A stretch of DNA of 45,933 nt from Actinomycetota bacterium (GTDB lineage Bacteria; Actinomycetota; Acidimicrobiia; IMCC26256; VFJJ01). Positions 37,658-44,757 of the stretch are shown piece by piece. The stretch is from contig VFJJ01000035.1 in the NCBI GenBank assembly GCA_009886115.1, positions 1 through 45,933 on the forward strand, read 5' to 3'. The position numbers were made by a program, and so were the translations under genes. The notes under the pieces are model-generated. The model had not been told where the DNA came from and searched no databases. It saw nothing but the letters and a program-made list of their open reading frames with translations. The first letter of the stretch is position 1. Each line of letters starts with the position of its first letter.

Positions 37658-38453
37658 CCAGGGTGAGCGCTTCGCCCACGATCCTCCACGACATCTTCGA
37701 GTCGCCCCGGGCCCGCTCCCTGAAGGTGATCGGCACCTCGCTCATGGTCGCGCCCAGGCGGTGGAAGCGATACGCCATCTCCACCTGGAACGCGTAGCCC
37801 GACGAGCGCACCCCGGTGAGGTCGAGGGTCCCGAGGATCGAGCCCCGGTACGCCCGGAACCCGGCGGTCGCGTCACGGAGCGGGAACCCGAGCATCACAC
37901 GGGCGTACCAGTTCCCGGCCCGGGAGATGAGCTCCCGGTTGCGTGGCCAGTCGACCACCGAGCCGCCCTCGACCCATCGGGATCCGATCACCAGGTCGGC
38001 ACCGGCATCGATCGCGGCGAAGAGCGACGGCAGGACCAACGGATCGTGTGAGAGGTCGGCGTCCATCTCGACGATCGTCTCGTAGTCGCGCTCCAGACCC
38101 CACCGGAACCCGGCGCAGTAGGCCGCGCCGAGCCCGTTCTTCTCGGTCCGACGCAGCACGTCGATGCCGCCGAGCAACTCGCGCTGCTTGTCGGCCAGGT
38201 CGGCCGTCCCGTCGGGACTGCCGTCGTCGACGACGAGCACGTGGGCGCTCGGGACCGCTGCCCTGATGCGGCCGAGGATCTCCTCGACGTTCAACGCCTC
38301 GTTGTACGTGGGCAGCACCACCAACTGGCGCAAGGGGGCGGGGATCGGGGCCGGGGCCGCGTGGTCGAGGGCGCGCTCGTCCGAGTCGTCGCGGTCAGAT
38401 CCGTGTGACGTGGCGGCACCGTCGGTCGACGCGCCCTCCTGCGGCTGCTTCAT
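37584..38453 (-). CDS. Polyprenol monophosphomannose synthase (DPM1/Ppm1-like GT2)
   Basis: A 289-residue GT2 enzyme making polyprenyl-phosphate-mannose from GDP-mannose, the donor for GT-C mannosyltransferases. Motifs: LPTYNEALNVEEIL (48-60), VVDDGSPDGT (74-83), DAD at 131-133, GSRWVEGG, and the C-terminal FRERARGDSKMS typical of DPM1. No membrane-spanning extension, so it is the catalytic domain only. The acidic N-terminal 35 residues are extra. ATG 38453 has TATGCT 9 bases upstream on its strand. It lies 31 bases after the small unknown gene, on the same strand. Likely donor supplier for the PIG-V-like enzyme at 17684. Confidence 0.9.
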   Translation of the reverse strand: MKQPQEGASTDGAATSHGSDRDDSDERALDHAAPAPIPAPLRQLVVLPTYNEALNVEEILGRIRAAVPSAHVLVVDDGSPDGTADLADKQRELLGGIDVLRRTEKNGLGAAYCAGFRWGLERDYETIVEMDADLSHDPLVLPSLFAAIDAGADLVIGSRWVEGGSVVDWPRNRELISRAGNWYARVMLGFPLRDATAGFRAYRGSILGTLDLTGVRSSGYAFQVEMAYRFHRLGATMSEVPITFRERARGDSKMSWRIVGEALTLVTIWGVRDRLRQCSEWARRRRDRA

Positions 38454-38484
38454 GGAGGCCCGAGCATAGGGGTCGATGCTCCGG

Positions 38485-38949
38485 TCACGGCGAGTCGCCT
38501 CCAACCGGGAAACCGGCAGCGATCGACGCGTCGCGGAGGTCTTCCTTCCACGTCCGGAAGCGAACATGCGCGGTCCCGCTCGGCCCCCGACCCTCGCCCC
38601 GACCGTCGGGATACAGGCGGAACGAGAATCGGAGCGTGAGGTCGTCGGATGCCACCGCGAGATATCGCGCATCCCCCCGCGACGGCGGGCCGGCCCTCCA
38701 CAGCAACCACCGCCCGATGCGGCGCTTGTAGGCCACGAGCGGCTCGGCGATGTCGGCGCCGAGCCGCACGAGCTCGTCGGGCGCCTCGATCCAGGCCGTG
38801 GCCGGGATCGTCCGGTCGCGTTGGGGGGTGTCGGGAAGTTCGCTCGTATGGACGGGCGACGGGTCGAGCGGGCGTACCTGGTCGGGACGGGGTGGCGCGG
38901 GCCGGTTCGCCCCCGGGCGTGCCGGCTGGCGCGGATCGTTGGATGTCAC
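38485..38949 (-). CDS. Hypothetical protein coupled to menE
   Basis: A 154-residue soluble protein I do not recognise. The first ~45 residues are Pro/Arg-rich and probably disordered. The remainder is more globular: IPATAWIEAPDELVRLGADI, then YKRRIGRWLLWRAG, then DLTLRFSFRLYPDG, and HVRFRTWKEDLRD near the end. The arrangement of aromatic and basic residues would fit a small beta-rich or nucleotide/lipid-binding domain, but no motif is decisive. GTG 38949 overlaps the menE stop by GTGA, so it is made with MenE. The mannose synthase gene follows 31 bases later. The reading frame extends upstream, antisense-free evidence for which is lacking. Confidence 0.7.
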   Translation of the reverse strand: MTSNDPRQPARPGANRPAPPRPDQVRPLDPSPVHTSELPDTPQRDRTIPATAWIEAPDELVRLGADIAEPLVAYKRRIGRWLLWRAGPPSRGDARYLAVASDDLTLRFSFRLYPDGRGEGRGPSGTAHVRFRTWKEDLRDASIAAGFPVGGDSP

Positions 38950-40172
38950 GGCATCTCCCCGTCGGGCTCGGTGTGCGGCATTGGGGGAACCGGGGACGAG
39001 CCGCCCGGGCTCAGGAGCCGGCGTAGCACCTTGCCTCCACCGGTTCGAGGGATCGAGGCCACGAGCACGAGCTCGCGTGGGAGCTTGGCGACGGCCAGGC
39101 GTTCTCGTGCGTGGGCCCGCAGCCCCTCCAGGGTCGGCGGGTCGGCGGCATCGACGGGAACGACGTGGGCGACGACCCGTTCGCCCCATTCGGCGTCGGC
39201 CCGTCCGGTGACGCACACGTCCTTGACGCCGGGCGTGTCGGCCAGCACCCGTTCGACCTCGGTGGGGCTGACGTTGACGCCGCCACTCACGACGAGGTCC
39301 TTGAGGCGATCGACCACCTGGAGGCGCCCGGCTGCCGTGAGGCAACCGGCGTCTCCGGTGTGGAGCCAGCCGTCTGCGTCGAGCGCCGCTGCGGTGAGCT
39401 CGGGACGGCTTCGATACCCGCGCATGAGCATCGGCCCTCGCAGCAGGATCTCGTGGTCTAGCGCCGCGCCCTCACGCCATGGGTGGGCGGGGTCGGCCCG
39501 GTCGACCGGCGGTGGCGCCAGCGCGATCTCGACCCCCGGGAGCGGACGCCCGTCGTACACGCAGCCGCCGCAGGTCTCGGTGAGCCCGTAGGTGGTGATC
39601 AGCTCGACTCCGGCAGCTCGTGCCCGCTCGCGTAGGCCGGGGGGAACGGGGCCGCCGCCGAGCAGCACCCGGCGAGCCCGCTCGAGTGGTGCGCCGGCGT
39701 CGAGCAGCCGGATCAGCGTGGTGGGCACGAGGGAGATCAGGTTGGCCCCGGCCGCCAGGCTGGCGCTCACCGCTTCGATGCTGAAGGCGTCATGGACCTC
39801 GACGGGCACGCCCGTGTAGCGCGAGCGGGTGAGGATCGCCAACCCTGCGATGCCATGCACCGGTAGACAGCACAGCCAACGATCGGCGTCGTCGCGGCCG
39901 AGCACGCTGTCGACCGCCCGGCTGGCCGCCTCGAGCGCCGCGTGCGTGATCTCGACCCCCCGTGGTTCACCGGTCGTGCCCGACGTCGCGACGACGAGCG
40001 CGACCCCGTCGGCGACGGGGCCGTCAACGTCGAGCGCTTCGAGCTGACGCGCGACCTCGGCCTGGGGAGCACGCGGGTCGAGCAGCACCACCGCATCGCC
40101 GTTGCGCCAGCAGGCGTCGATCGCCGCGGCAGCTTGGGTCGGTGCGATCGCGAGCGGGACCAGAGACGCCAC
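38946..40172 (-). CDS. menE: AMP-binding acyl-CoA ligase, probable O-succinylbenzoate-CoA ligase (MenE)
   Basis: A 408-residue adenylate-forming ligase, short like actinobacterial MenE. Motifs: ATSGTTGEPRG (phosphate loop, about 62-72), TTYGLTET, GWLHTGDAG, DRLKDLVVSGGVNVSPTEVE, and Lys381 in PRTGGGKVLRR, the C-terminal catalytic lysine. It activates O-succinylbenzoate to its CoA ester in menaquinone synthesis; the assignment rests on length and on the adjacent menA and nearby menH. GTG 40172 is preferred over a longer frame to 40232 because TACCGT lies 8 bases upstream and the longer form would overlap the menA start. Confidence 0.82.
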   Translation of the reverse strand: MASLVPLAIAPTQAAAAIDACWRNGDAVVLLDPRAPQAEVARQLEALDVDGPVADGVALVVATSGTTGEPRGVEITHAALEAASRAVDSVLGRDDADRWLCCLPVHGIAGLAILTRSRYTGVPVEVHDAFSIEAVSASLAAGANLISLVPTTLIRLLDAGAPLERARRVLLGGGPVPPGLRERARAAGVELITTYGLTETCGGCVYDGRPLPGVEIALAPPPVDRADPAHPWREGAALDHEILLRGPMLMRGYRSRPELTAAALDADGWLHTGDAGCLTAAGRLQVVDRLKDLVVSGGVNVSPTEVERVLADTPGVKDVCVTGRADAEWGERVVAHVVPVDAADPPTLEGLRAHARERLAVAKLPRELVLVASIPRTGGGKVLRRLLSPGGSSPVPPMPHTEPDGEMP

Positions 40173-40179
40173 GCGGCGG

Positions 40180-40186
40180 TACGGTA
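40180..40186. promoter_or_regulatory. Overlapping divergent -10 boxes of menE and menA
   Basis: TACGGT (40180-40185, plus strand) precedes menA ATG 40196 by 10 bases, and TACCGT (minus strand, 40186-40181) precedes menE GTG 40172 by 8 bases. The two boxes share five bases, so the promoters should exclude each other. Confidence 0.45.
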
Positions 40187-40195
40187 CTCGGGCCG

Positions 40196-41116
40196 ATGAC
40201 CGCCGCACCCGCCTCCGCCCCGGCTCCGACACCCACGGGACTGCGCCTGTGGATCGCGGGCGCCCGTCCCCGCACCCTCGGCGCGGCGTTCGCCCCGGTG
40301 CTCGTGGGCACCGCGGTCGCCGGCTCCGCTGACGCCGTCGTGTGGTGGCGAGCCGGGGCTGCGCTCGTGGTCGCGCTGGCGCTGCAGGTGGGTGTCAACT
40401 ATGCGAACGACTACTCCGACGGGGTCAGGGGCAGCGACGCCGAGCGCCGAGGACCGTTACGCCTCACGGCATCGGGCCTGGCCCGGCCCGGGCAGGTGAA
40501 GTTGGCCGCCGGGGCCGCGTTCGCCGTGGCGGCCGTCGTGGGGCTGGTCGTGTCGATCGCCGTCGCCTGGTGGCTCGTGGCGGTGGGAGCTGCCTGCATC
40601 GTGGCTGCGGCGCTCTACACGGGCGGGCCGCGTCCCTACGGGTATTCGGGCCTGGGCGAGCTGATGGTCCTGGTGTTCTTCGGGTTCGTGGCCACGGTCG
40701 GATCGTCGTTCGTGCACACCGAGCAGATCACCGCACTGGCGATGGGCGGAGCGACGGTCGTCGGCCTGCTGGCGTGCGCCATCCTGCTCGTGAACAACGT
40801 GCGCGACATCGAGTCCGACCGGCTGGTGGGCAAGCGCACGCTGGCGGTGACGATCGGCTCCCGTTCGGCTCGGCGCCTGTACGCGGCGACCGTCGTTGGC
40901 GCGTTCGTGGCCGTGGCCGTCATCGGGCTCTCCCGGCCGTGGGCGCTGATCGCGCTGACCGCGCTGCCGCTGGCCGTGCGCCCGGTGCGCACGGTGCTCT
41001 CTGGAGTCACCGCCGCCGAACCCGGTGGCGTGGCGCGCCTCGTGGGAGCGCTCGTTGCGACCTCGCGCCTCGAGGTCGTGGTGGGCGTGCTGCTCGCCGC
41101 CGGTCTCTGGATCTGA
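40196..41116 (+). CDS. menA: 1,4-dihydroxy-2-naphthoate polyprenyltransferase (MenA)
   Basis: A 306-residue UbiA-family membrane prenyltransferase that joins the isoprenoid tail to 1,4-dihydroxy-2-naphthoate, giving demethylmenaquinone. WIAGARPRTLGAAFAPVLVGT at the start is typical of MenA. The two metal/diphosphate motifs are NYANDYSDG (68-76) and NNVRDIESD (200-208). Eight or nine membrane helices. Divergent from menE with nearly coincident promoters. Downstream is a 13-base tandem repeat and a palindrome shared with the convergent menH gene. Confidence 0.93.
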   Translation: MTAAPASAPAPTPTGLRLWIAGARPRTLGAAFAPVLVGTAVAGSADAVVWWRAGAALVVALALQVGVNYANDYSDGVRGSDAERRGPLRLTASGLARPGQVKLAAGAAFAVAAVVGLVVSIAVAWWLVAVGAACIVAAALYTGGPRPYGYSGLGELMVLVFFGFVATVGSSFVHTEQITALAMGGATVVGLLACAILLVNNVRDIESDRLVGKRTLAVTIGSRSARRLYAATVVGAFVAVAVIGLSRPWALIALTALPLAVRPVRTVLSGVTAAEPGGVARLVGALVATSRLEVVVGVLLAAGLWI

Positions 41117-41125
41117 GCCTGAGCA

Positions 41126-41172
41126 GTGAGCGGGCAGGGTGAGCGGGCAGGGTGAGCAGGCACGGTGAGCCC
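41126..41172. repeat. 13-base tandem repeat between menA and menH
   Basis: GTGAGCGGGCAGG occurs twice exactly (41126-41138, 41139-41151), then once with changes (41152-41164) and once in part. It fills the start of the gap between the convergent genes. No coding role. Confidence 0.8.
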
Positions 41173-41248
41173 GCTGCTGGTTCCCCGGCTCTGTGCGCAA
41201 GGGGCGGCCGACCCGCGTGCCGTCGTGGGCTGTCGAGGACTGTCGTGG

Positions 41249-41265
41249 GCCGTCACCGTGACGGC
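41249..41265. terminator. Palindrome over the menH stop codon
   Basis: GCCGTCAC and GTGACGGC flank a single C and include the menH stop (41253-41255). Possible bidirectional termination or simply a palindromic codon run; no T-tract. Confidence 0.3.
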
Positions 41266-41996
41266 TGATCGCTCCCGAGACGGTCGACGAATCGGCTCAG
41301 GAGCCGGGCAACGTCGTGCGGTCGTTCGAGGTGCGCGGCGTGGCCGGCGTCGGCGATGCGCACCACTTCGGTCGGGCCGCCGAGACCGGTCGCCATCCGG
41401 TGCGCGAGGTCGACGAACTTCGTGTCGAGCGCCCCGGCGGCGAGCAGCGTCCGACCGGTGAACGCGCTCAGGCGGTCCCAGAGCGGTTCCATGGACCCCG
41501 TCCCGAGGTGGCGCAGCGCGTGCGCCAGGCCCTCGACGGTGTTGCACCGGCGCTCGTCGAGCCCCGCAGCCTCGGGGGCCAGGGTGCGAAAGAGCGGCTG
41601 GGCCAGCCACCGGGCCAGAAAGGCATCGACACCGTCACGCTCGAGGTCGCGGGCCAGCAGCTCGTCGGCCCCCCGCCGGGCCTCCCGTTCGTGGGGATCG
41701 GCCAACCCGGCCGTGGCGCCGATCGTCACGAGCCCGGCAACGAGGTCGGGCCGGTCGAGCGCCACGCGGAGGCACAGGCGCGCTCCCAGCGAGTACCCCA
41801 CATAGACGGCTCGACCGCCCTGCGAAGCCAGCCACGCGGCGGTCTCCACGAAGGTGCTGCGGACGGCCGCGTGCGCGCCGTGGCCGGGCAGGTCGACGGC
41901 CACGAGCTTCATGGCGGTGGGCCCGAGTGCGGCCCGCACCGTGTCCCACGACGCCGCCGTCTGGGTGAAACCGTGCACCAGCACGACCCGGGTCAC
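41253..41996 (-). CDS. menH: Alpha/beta hydrolase, probable SHCHC synthase (MenH)
   Basis: A 247-residue alpha/beta hydrolase with the MenH pattern: VLVHGFTQTAASWD (5-18), GYSLGAR with Ser69 as nucleophile, and DAGHAAHLERP near the end for the catalytic His. MenH removes pyruvate to give 2-succinyl-6-hydroxy-2,4-cyclohexadiene-1-carboxylate in menaquinone synthesis. Paralogous hydrolases share this fold, so the call leans on proximity to menA and menE. GTG 41996 has GGGGTGG about 7 bases upstream. It lies 43 bases after the crotonase gene, probably in one transcript. Confidence 0.8.
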   Translation of the reverse strand: MTRVVLVHGFTQTAASWDTVRAALGPTAMKLVAVDLPGHGAHAAVRSTFVETAAWLASQGGRAVYVGYSLGARLCLRVALDRPDLVAGLVTIGATAGLADPHEREARRGADELLARDLERDGVDAFLARWLAQPLFRTLAPEAAGLDERRCNTVEGLAHALRHLGTGSMEPLWDRLSAFTGRTLLAAGALDTKFVDLAHRMATGLGGPTEVVRIADAGHAAHLERPHDVARLLSRFVDRLGSDQPSR

Positions 41997-42039
41997 GTCG
42001 CGACCACCCCGTCGTCCGTGCGCCGTGACCTCGCCCCGG

Positions 42040-42819
42040 TCATCGGCCCTTCCACACCGGCGTGCGCTTCTCGGCGAAGGCCCGCGCACCCTCGAGTGCA
42101 TCCTCAGAGCGGTTGGCGACGACCGTGAGCTCCCGATTGCGGGCCCAGGCCTGCTCCTCGGTGAGCCAGACGGCATCGACCATGAGCTGCTTGGTGATCG
42201 CCACCGCGAGGGGCGCGTTGGCTGCGATCTCCCGGGCCAGCGCGAGCGCGACAGGGACGACCTCGGCCGCCGGGACGACACGATTCACCAGACCGAGCGC
42301 GTGGGCTCGCTCGGCGCCGATCGAACCCCCGGTGAGGCCGAGCTCGAGCGCCACGGCCAACGGGATCCGGCGGGGGAGCCTGATCACCCCGCCGGCGCCG
42401 GCAACGAGGCCCCGCTTCACCTCGGGGATCCCGAACGACGCGTGCTCGGCGGCGATCACGAGATCGCAGGCCAGCATGATCTCGAGGCCTCCGGCGAAGG
42501 CGGCGCCGTTCACCGCGGCGATGATGGGCTTGGGGTGATGCCGGCCGGTGATGCCTGCGAAGCCGTTGACGGTGAACACGCCCCGGGCGCCGTTGGTCAC
42601 GAACTCCTTGAGGTCCATGCCCGAGCAGAAGGCGCGCTCGCCAGCGCCGGTGATGACGACGGCGCGGACGGTCTCGTCGGTCTCGGCCTCGTCGAGGGCG
42701 GCCTCGAGCCCGCGGGTCACGGCCGTGTTGATGGCGTTGCGGGCGTCGGGCCGGTTGATGGTGACGACGATCACGCCGTCGTGGCGCTCCTGCACGGTCT
42801 CGCCGGACGGATCGGTCAT
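42040..42819 (-). CDS. Enoyl-CoA hydratase/isomerase (crotonase family)
   Basis: A 259-residue crotonase. Both catalytic glutamates of enoyl-CoA hydratase are present: Glu113 (GGLEIMLACD) and Glu133 (FGIPEVKRGL). The oxyanion-hole segments are FCSGMDL (64-70) and NGAAFAGG (104-111). It hydrates trans-2-enoyl-CoA esters. MenB (naphthoate synthase) was considered because menH follows, but MenB is longer and has an SGGDQ-type motif, so I do not call it menB. ATG 42819 has GGGAG 9 bases upstream; the frame continues upstream through the palindrome at 42852-42896, which is not coding. Confidence 0.88.
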   Translation of the reverse strand: MTDPSGETVQERHDGVIVVTINRPDARNAINTAVTRGLEAALDEAETDETVRAVVITGAGERAFCSGMDLKEFVTNGARGVFTVNGFAGITGRHHPKPIIAAVNGAAFAGGLEIMLACDLVIAAEHASFGIPEVKRGLVAGAGGVIRLPRRIPLAVALELGLTGGSIGAERAHALGLVNRVVPAAEVVPVALALAREIAANAPLAVAITKQLMVDAVWLTEEQAWARNRELTVVANRSEDALEGARAFAEKRTPVWKGR

Positions 42820-42851
42820 GGATCGACGCTCCCTTGCTCGTTTGCTCCCGA

Positions 42852-42896
42852 AATTTGTGCAGAAATCGTCGCCAGGCGACGATTTCTGCACACAGA
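42852..42896. repeat. Dispersed palindromic element, copy 2
   Basis: Right arm (42875-42896) is identical to copy 1. The left arm differs at three of its outer four bases, leaving an uninterrupted 18-base-pair stem around A 42874. It lies between the divergent crotonase and transpeptidase genes, 22 bases before the -10 box of the latter, so it cannot be an ordinary terminator for either. Confidence 0.9.
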
Positions 42897-42918
42897 TCGG
42901 CGGGTCTGTCACTCCTGA

Positions 42919-42924
42919 TAGCTT
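42919..42924 (+). promoter_or_regulatory. -10 box (TAGCTT), leaderless promoter
   Basis: TAGCTT, 8 bases, then ATG 42933. Confidence 0.5.
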
Positions 42925-42932
42925 TGGGGCCC

Positions 42933-44252
42933 ATGTTGCGAAAGAGGACTGGGTTGATCGCGCTCAGGCGTCGGGCTGCAGGGATCGTCATGATCGCCGC
43001 CCTGGGACTGGCAGGCACGTTCGGGGCGGGCCGGCTCGATCCCCGCCTCGGTTCCACGACGGCATCGGCCGAGGACGGTTCCGACCGGCTCGTCGCGTTC
43101 GGCGACGCCCGCGACCTCGGGTCCCCCGAGGGCTTCGCTGCGTTGGGGCGCTTCGTCGCCGTCGAGTCCACGCCTTCGGGACGCGGGTACTGGATGGCCG
43201 ACGCTGCCGGTGGCGTGTATGCGTACGGCGATGCGGCGTTCCTCGGCTCGGTGGCCGACCGTCCGCTCACCCGTCCGATCACCGACCTCGTTGCGACGGC
43301 CACGGGTGACGGGTACTGGCTGCTCGCCGAGGACGGTGGGATCTTCGCGTTCGGCGACGCCGACTTCCACGGAGCGATGGTCGGCACACGGCTGAACCGC
43401 CCCATGGTGGCCCTGGCGCCGACGCCCTTGGGCAACGGGTACTGGATGGTCGGCGACGACGGTGGCGTGTTCGCCTTCGGCGACGCCGAGTTCCGTGGTG
43501 CAACCGGGGCCCAGCTGGGCGCAGCACCGATCGTGGGGATCTCGTCGTCGCTGTCGGGCCGGGGCTACTGGATCGTCGCTGCCGACGGTGCCGTGTACGC
43601 GTACGGCGACGCCGAGTATGTCGGTGGCCTCGGCGGCCCTGGCATGCACCAGCCCATCGTCGACTTCGCCGTCACCGACACCGGTCGCGGGTACTGGCTC
43701 GTCACCCGTGAGGGAGGTGTGTTCGGCTTCGGCGACGCCCGCGAGGTTGGCTCCATCGTCGGTTCGGGCGACACCAGGGCCGTCGCCATCGCGGGTACCC
43801 CGAGCGATCGCGGCTACCTGGTCGCCGTGGTGCCGCCGGGCTTCGAACCGGCGCCGAGCATCCCGATCGACTCGGGAGCCGGGCGGCGCATCGTGTACTC
43901 GAACTCCCAGCAACGGGTCTGGCTCGTCGAGGACGACGGTCGGCTCTACGACAGCTGGCTCGTCTCGGGCAAGCAGGGAGTTCCATTGCCCGGGAGCTAC
44001 ACGGTGTTCTCCAAGTCCGAGCTCTCGTGGTCTGGAAGCCTGAAGCTGCCGTACATGACCCGCTTCGCCCACGGACGCACCAAGGCCATCGGGTTCCACG
44101 GGATTCCGTCACGCGGCGACGGGTCGCTCGTGCAGACGGTCGAGGAGCTGGGCCAGTTCCGAAGCGCCGGGTGCGTGCGACAGGAGCTCGAGCAGGCGAA
44201 GAGGCTGTACGAGTGGACCCCGGTCGGAACCCCTGTGATCGTCCTGGCGTGA
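42933..44252 (+). CDS. Exported L,D-transpeptidase with GYW/FGDA repeat region
   Basis: A 439-residue exported protein. A basic N-terminus and hydrophobic segment (14-34) form a signal or anchor. Residues ~55-310 hold about six repeats of ~40 residues with GYW......DGGVFAFGDA, probably a beta-propeller-like binding module. The C-terminal ~110 residues form a YkuD-type L,D-transpeptidase: His389 in GFHGIP and Cys414 in SAGCVR are the catalytic pair. Such enzymes make 3-3 cross-links in peptidoglycan or attach proteins to it. The repeat type is common in Acidimicrobiia exported proteins. It has a leaderless-type promoter, and a palindrome lies just upstream. Confidence 0.88.
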   Translation: MLRKRTGLIALRRRAAGIVMIAALGLAGTFGAGRLDPRLGSTTASAEDGSDRLVAFGDARDLGSPEGFAALGRFVAVESTPSGRGYWMADAAGGVYAYGDAAFLGSVADRPLTRPITDLVATATGDGYWLLAEDGGIFAFGDADFHGAMVGTRLNRPMVALAPTPLGNGYWMVGDDGGVFAFGDAEFRGATGAQLGAAPIVGISSSLSGRGYWIVAADGAVYAYGDAEYVGGLGGPGMHQPIVDFAVTDTGRGYWLVTREGGVFGFGDAREVGSIVGSGDTRAVAIAGTPSDRGYLVAVVPPGFEPAPSIPIDSGAGRRIVYSNSQQRVWLVEDDGRLYDSWLVSGKQGVPLPGSYTVFSKSELSWSGSLKLPYMTRFAHGRTKAIGFHGIPSRGDGSLVQTVEELGQFRSAGCVRQELEQAKRLYEWTPVGTPVIVLA

Positions 44253-44266
44253 CCCCCGCGGTTCTT

Positions 44267-44302
44267 CGCGCAGAATTGTTCGTCTGGTGAGCCTTTCTGC
44301 AC
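44267..44302. repeat. Dispersed palindromic element, copy 3 (degraded)
   Basis: On the minus strand, 26 of 36 bases match copy 1 without gaps, including the first nine (GTGCAGAAA), TTCTGC near the other end, and most of the central TCGCCAGGCGA. Pairing is broken in the middle. It overlaps the GTG start of the next gene. Confidence 0.65.
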
Positions 44303-44757
44303 GCAGAACGAGACGGGTCGCCAGGAGGGTCGTGGTGCTCGGGGTCGCAGGCTTCTCGCTCCTCACGATCGTCCGCGGCTACGACGACCCCCATCGGGTG
44401 TTCGCGTTCCACATGTTCAACGAGTCGAGCGTGTGGGAGGCCGACATCGTGCGCGTCACCGTCGACGGCGGCCGCGTTCCGATCGACGAGCCCTGGCCGG
44501 GGGGCTACCGCTGGGCGACGCTGGTCCCCGAGCGGGGCCTGGCCTACCCGCAGTTCCGCCACCACGCCGACGCCGGGGTCGACTCCACGTTGGCGTACCT
44601 CGACGCAGCACTCGACTGGGTGGCAGCCAACACGCCGGCCGATCCCGAGACCCGCTACCTCGAGGCGATCGTCACCTACGACCGCAACACCCACGGCGAC
44701 CGGATCGTGGTGTTGCGCAGCATCGACAGGGCGGCCGGGGACGCCGAGGCCTTGTGA
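44287..44757 (+). CDS. Small single-pass membrane protein of unknown function
   Basis: A 156-residue protein I do not recognise. A very basic N-terminus (ARRTRRVARR) is followed by one membrane helix (~16-30), so the remaining ~120 residues lie outside. That part contains HRVFAFHMFNESSVWEADIVRV and a second half resembling a small alpha/beta domain (RYLEAIVTYDRNTHGDRIVVLRS). It overlaps the HTTM gene by GTGA, so the two are probably made together and may form a complex. The start GTG 44287 lies inside the degraded palindrome; no convincing ribosome binding site is seen. Confidence 0.7.
   Translation: MSLSARRTRRVARRVVVLGVAGFSLLTIVRGYDDPHRVFAFHMFNESSVWEADIVRVTVDGGRVPIDEPWPGGYRWATLVPERGLAYPQFRHHADAGVDSTLAYLDAALDWVAANTPADPETRYLEAIVTYDRNTHGDRIVVLRSIDRAAGDAEAL

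Noticed and set aside
42040-42819. menB (naphthoate synthase)
   Set aside because: It is shorter than MenB and has FCSGMDL rather than the SGGDQ-type motif; it keeps both hydratase glutamates, so a general enoyl-CoA hydratase is the safer call.
42820-42912. N-terminal extension of the crotonase gene through the second palindrome
   Set aside because: Same repeat-derived peptide; ATG 42819 has a proper ribosome binding site and the crotonase fold begins there.
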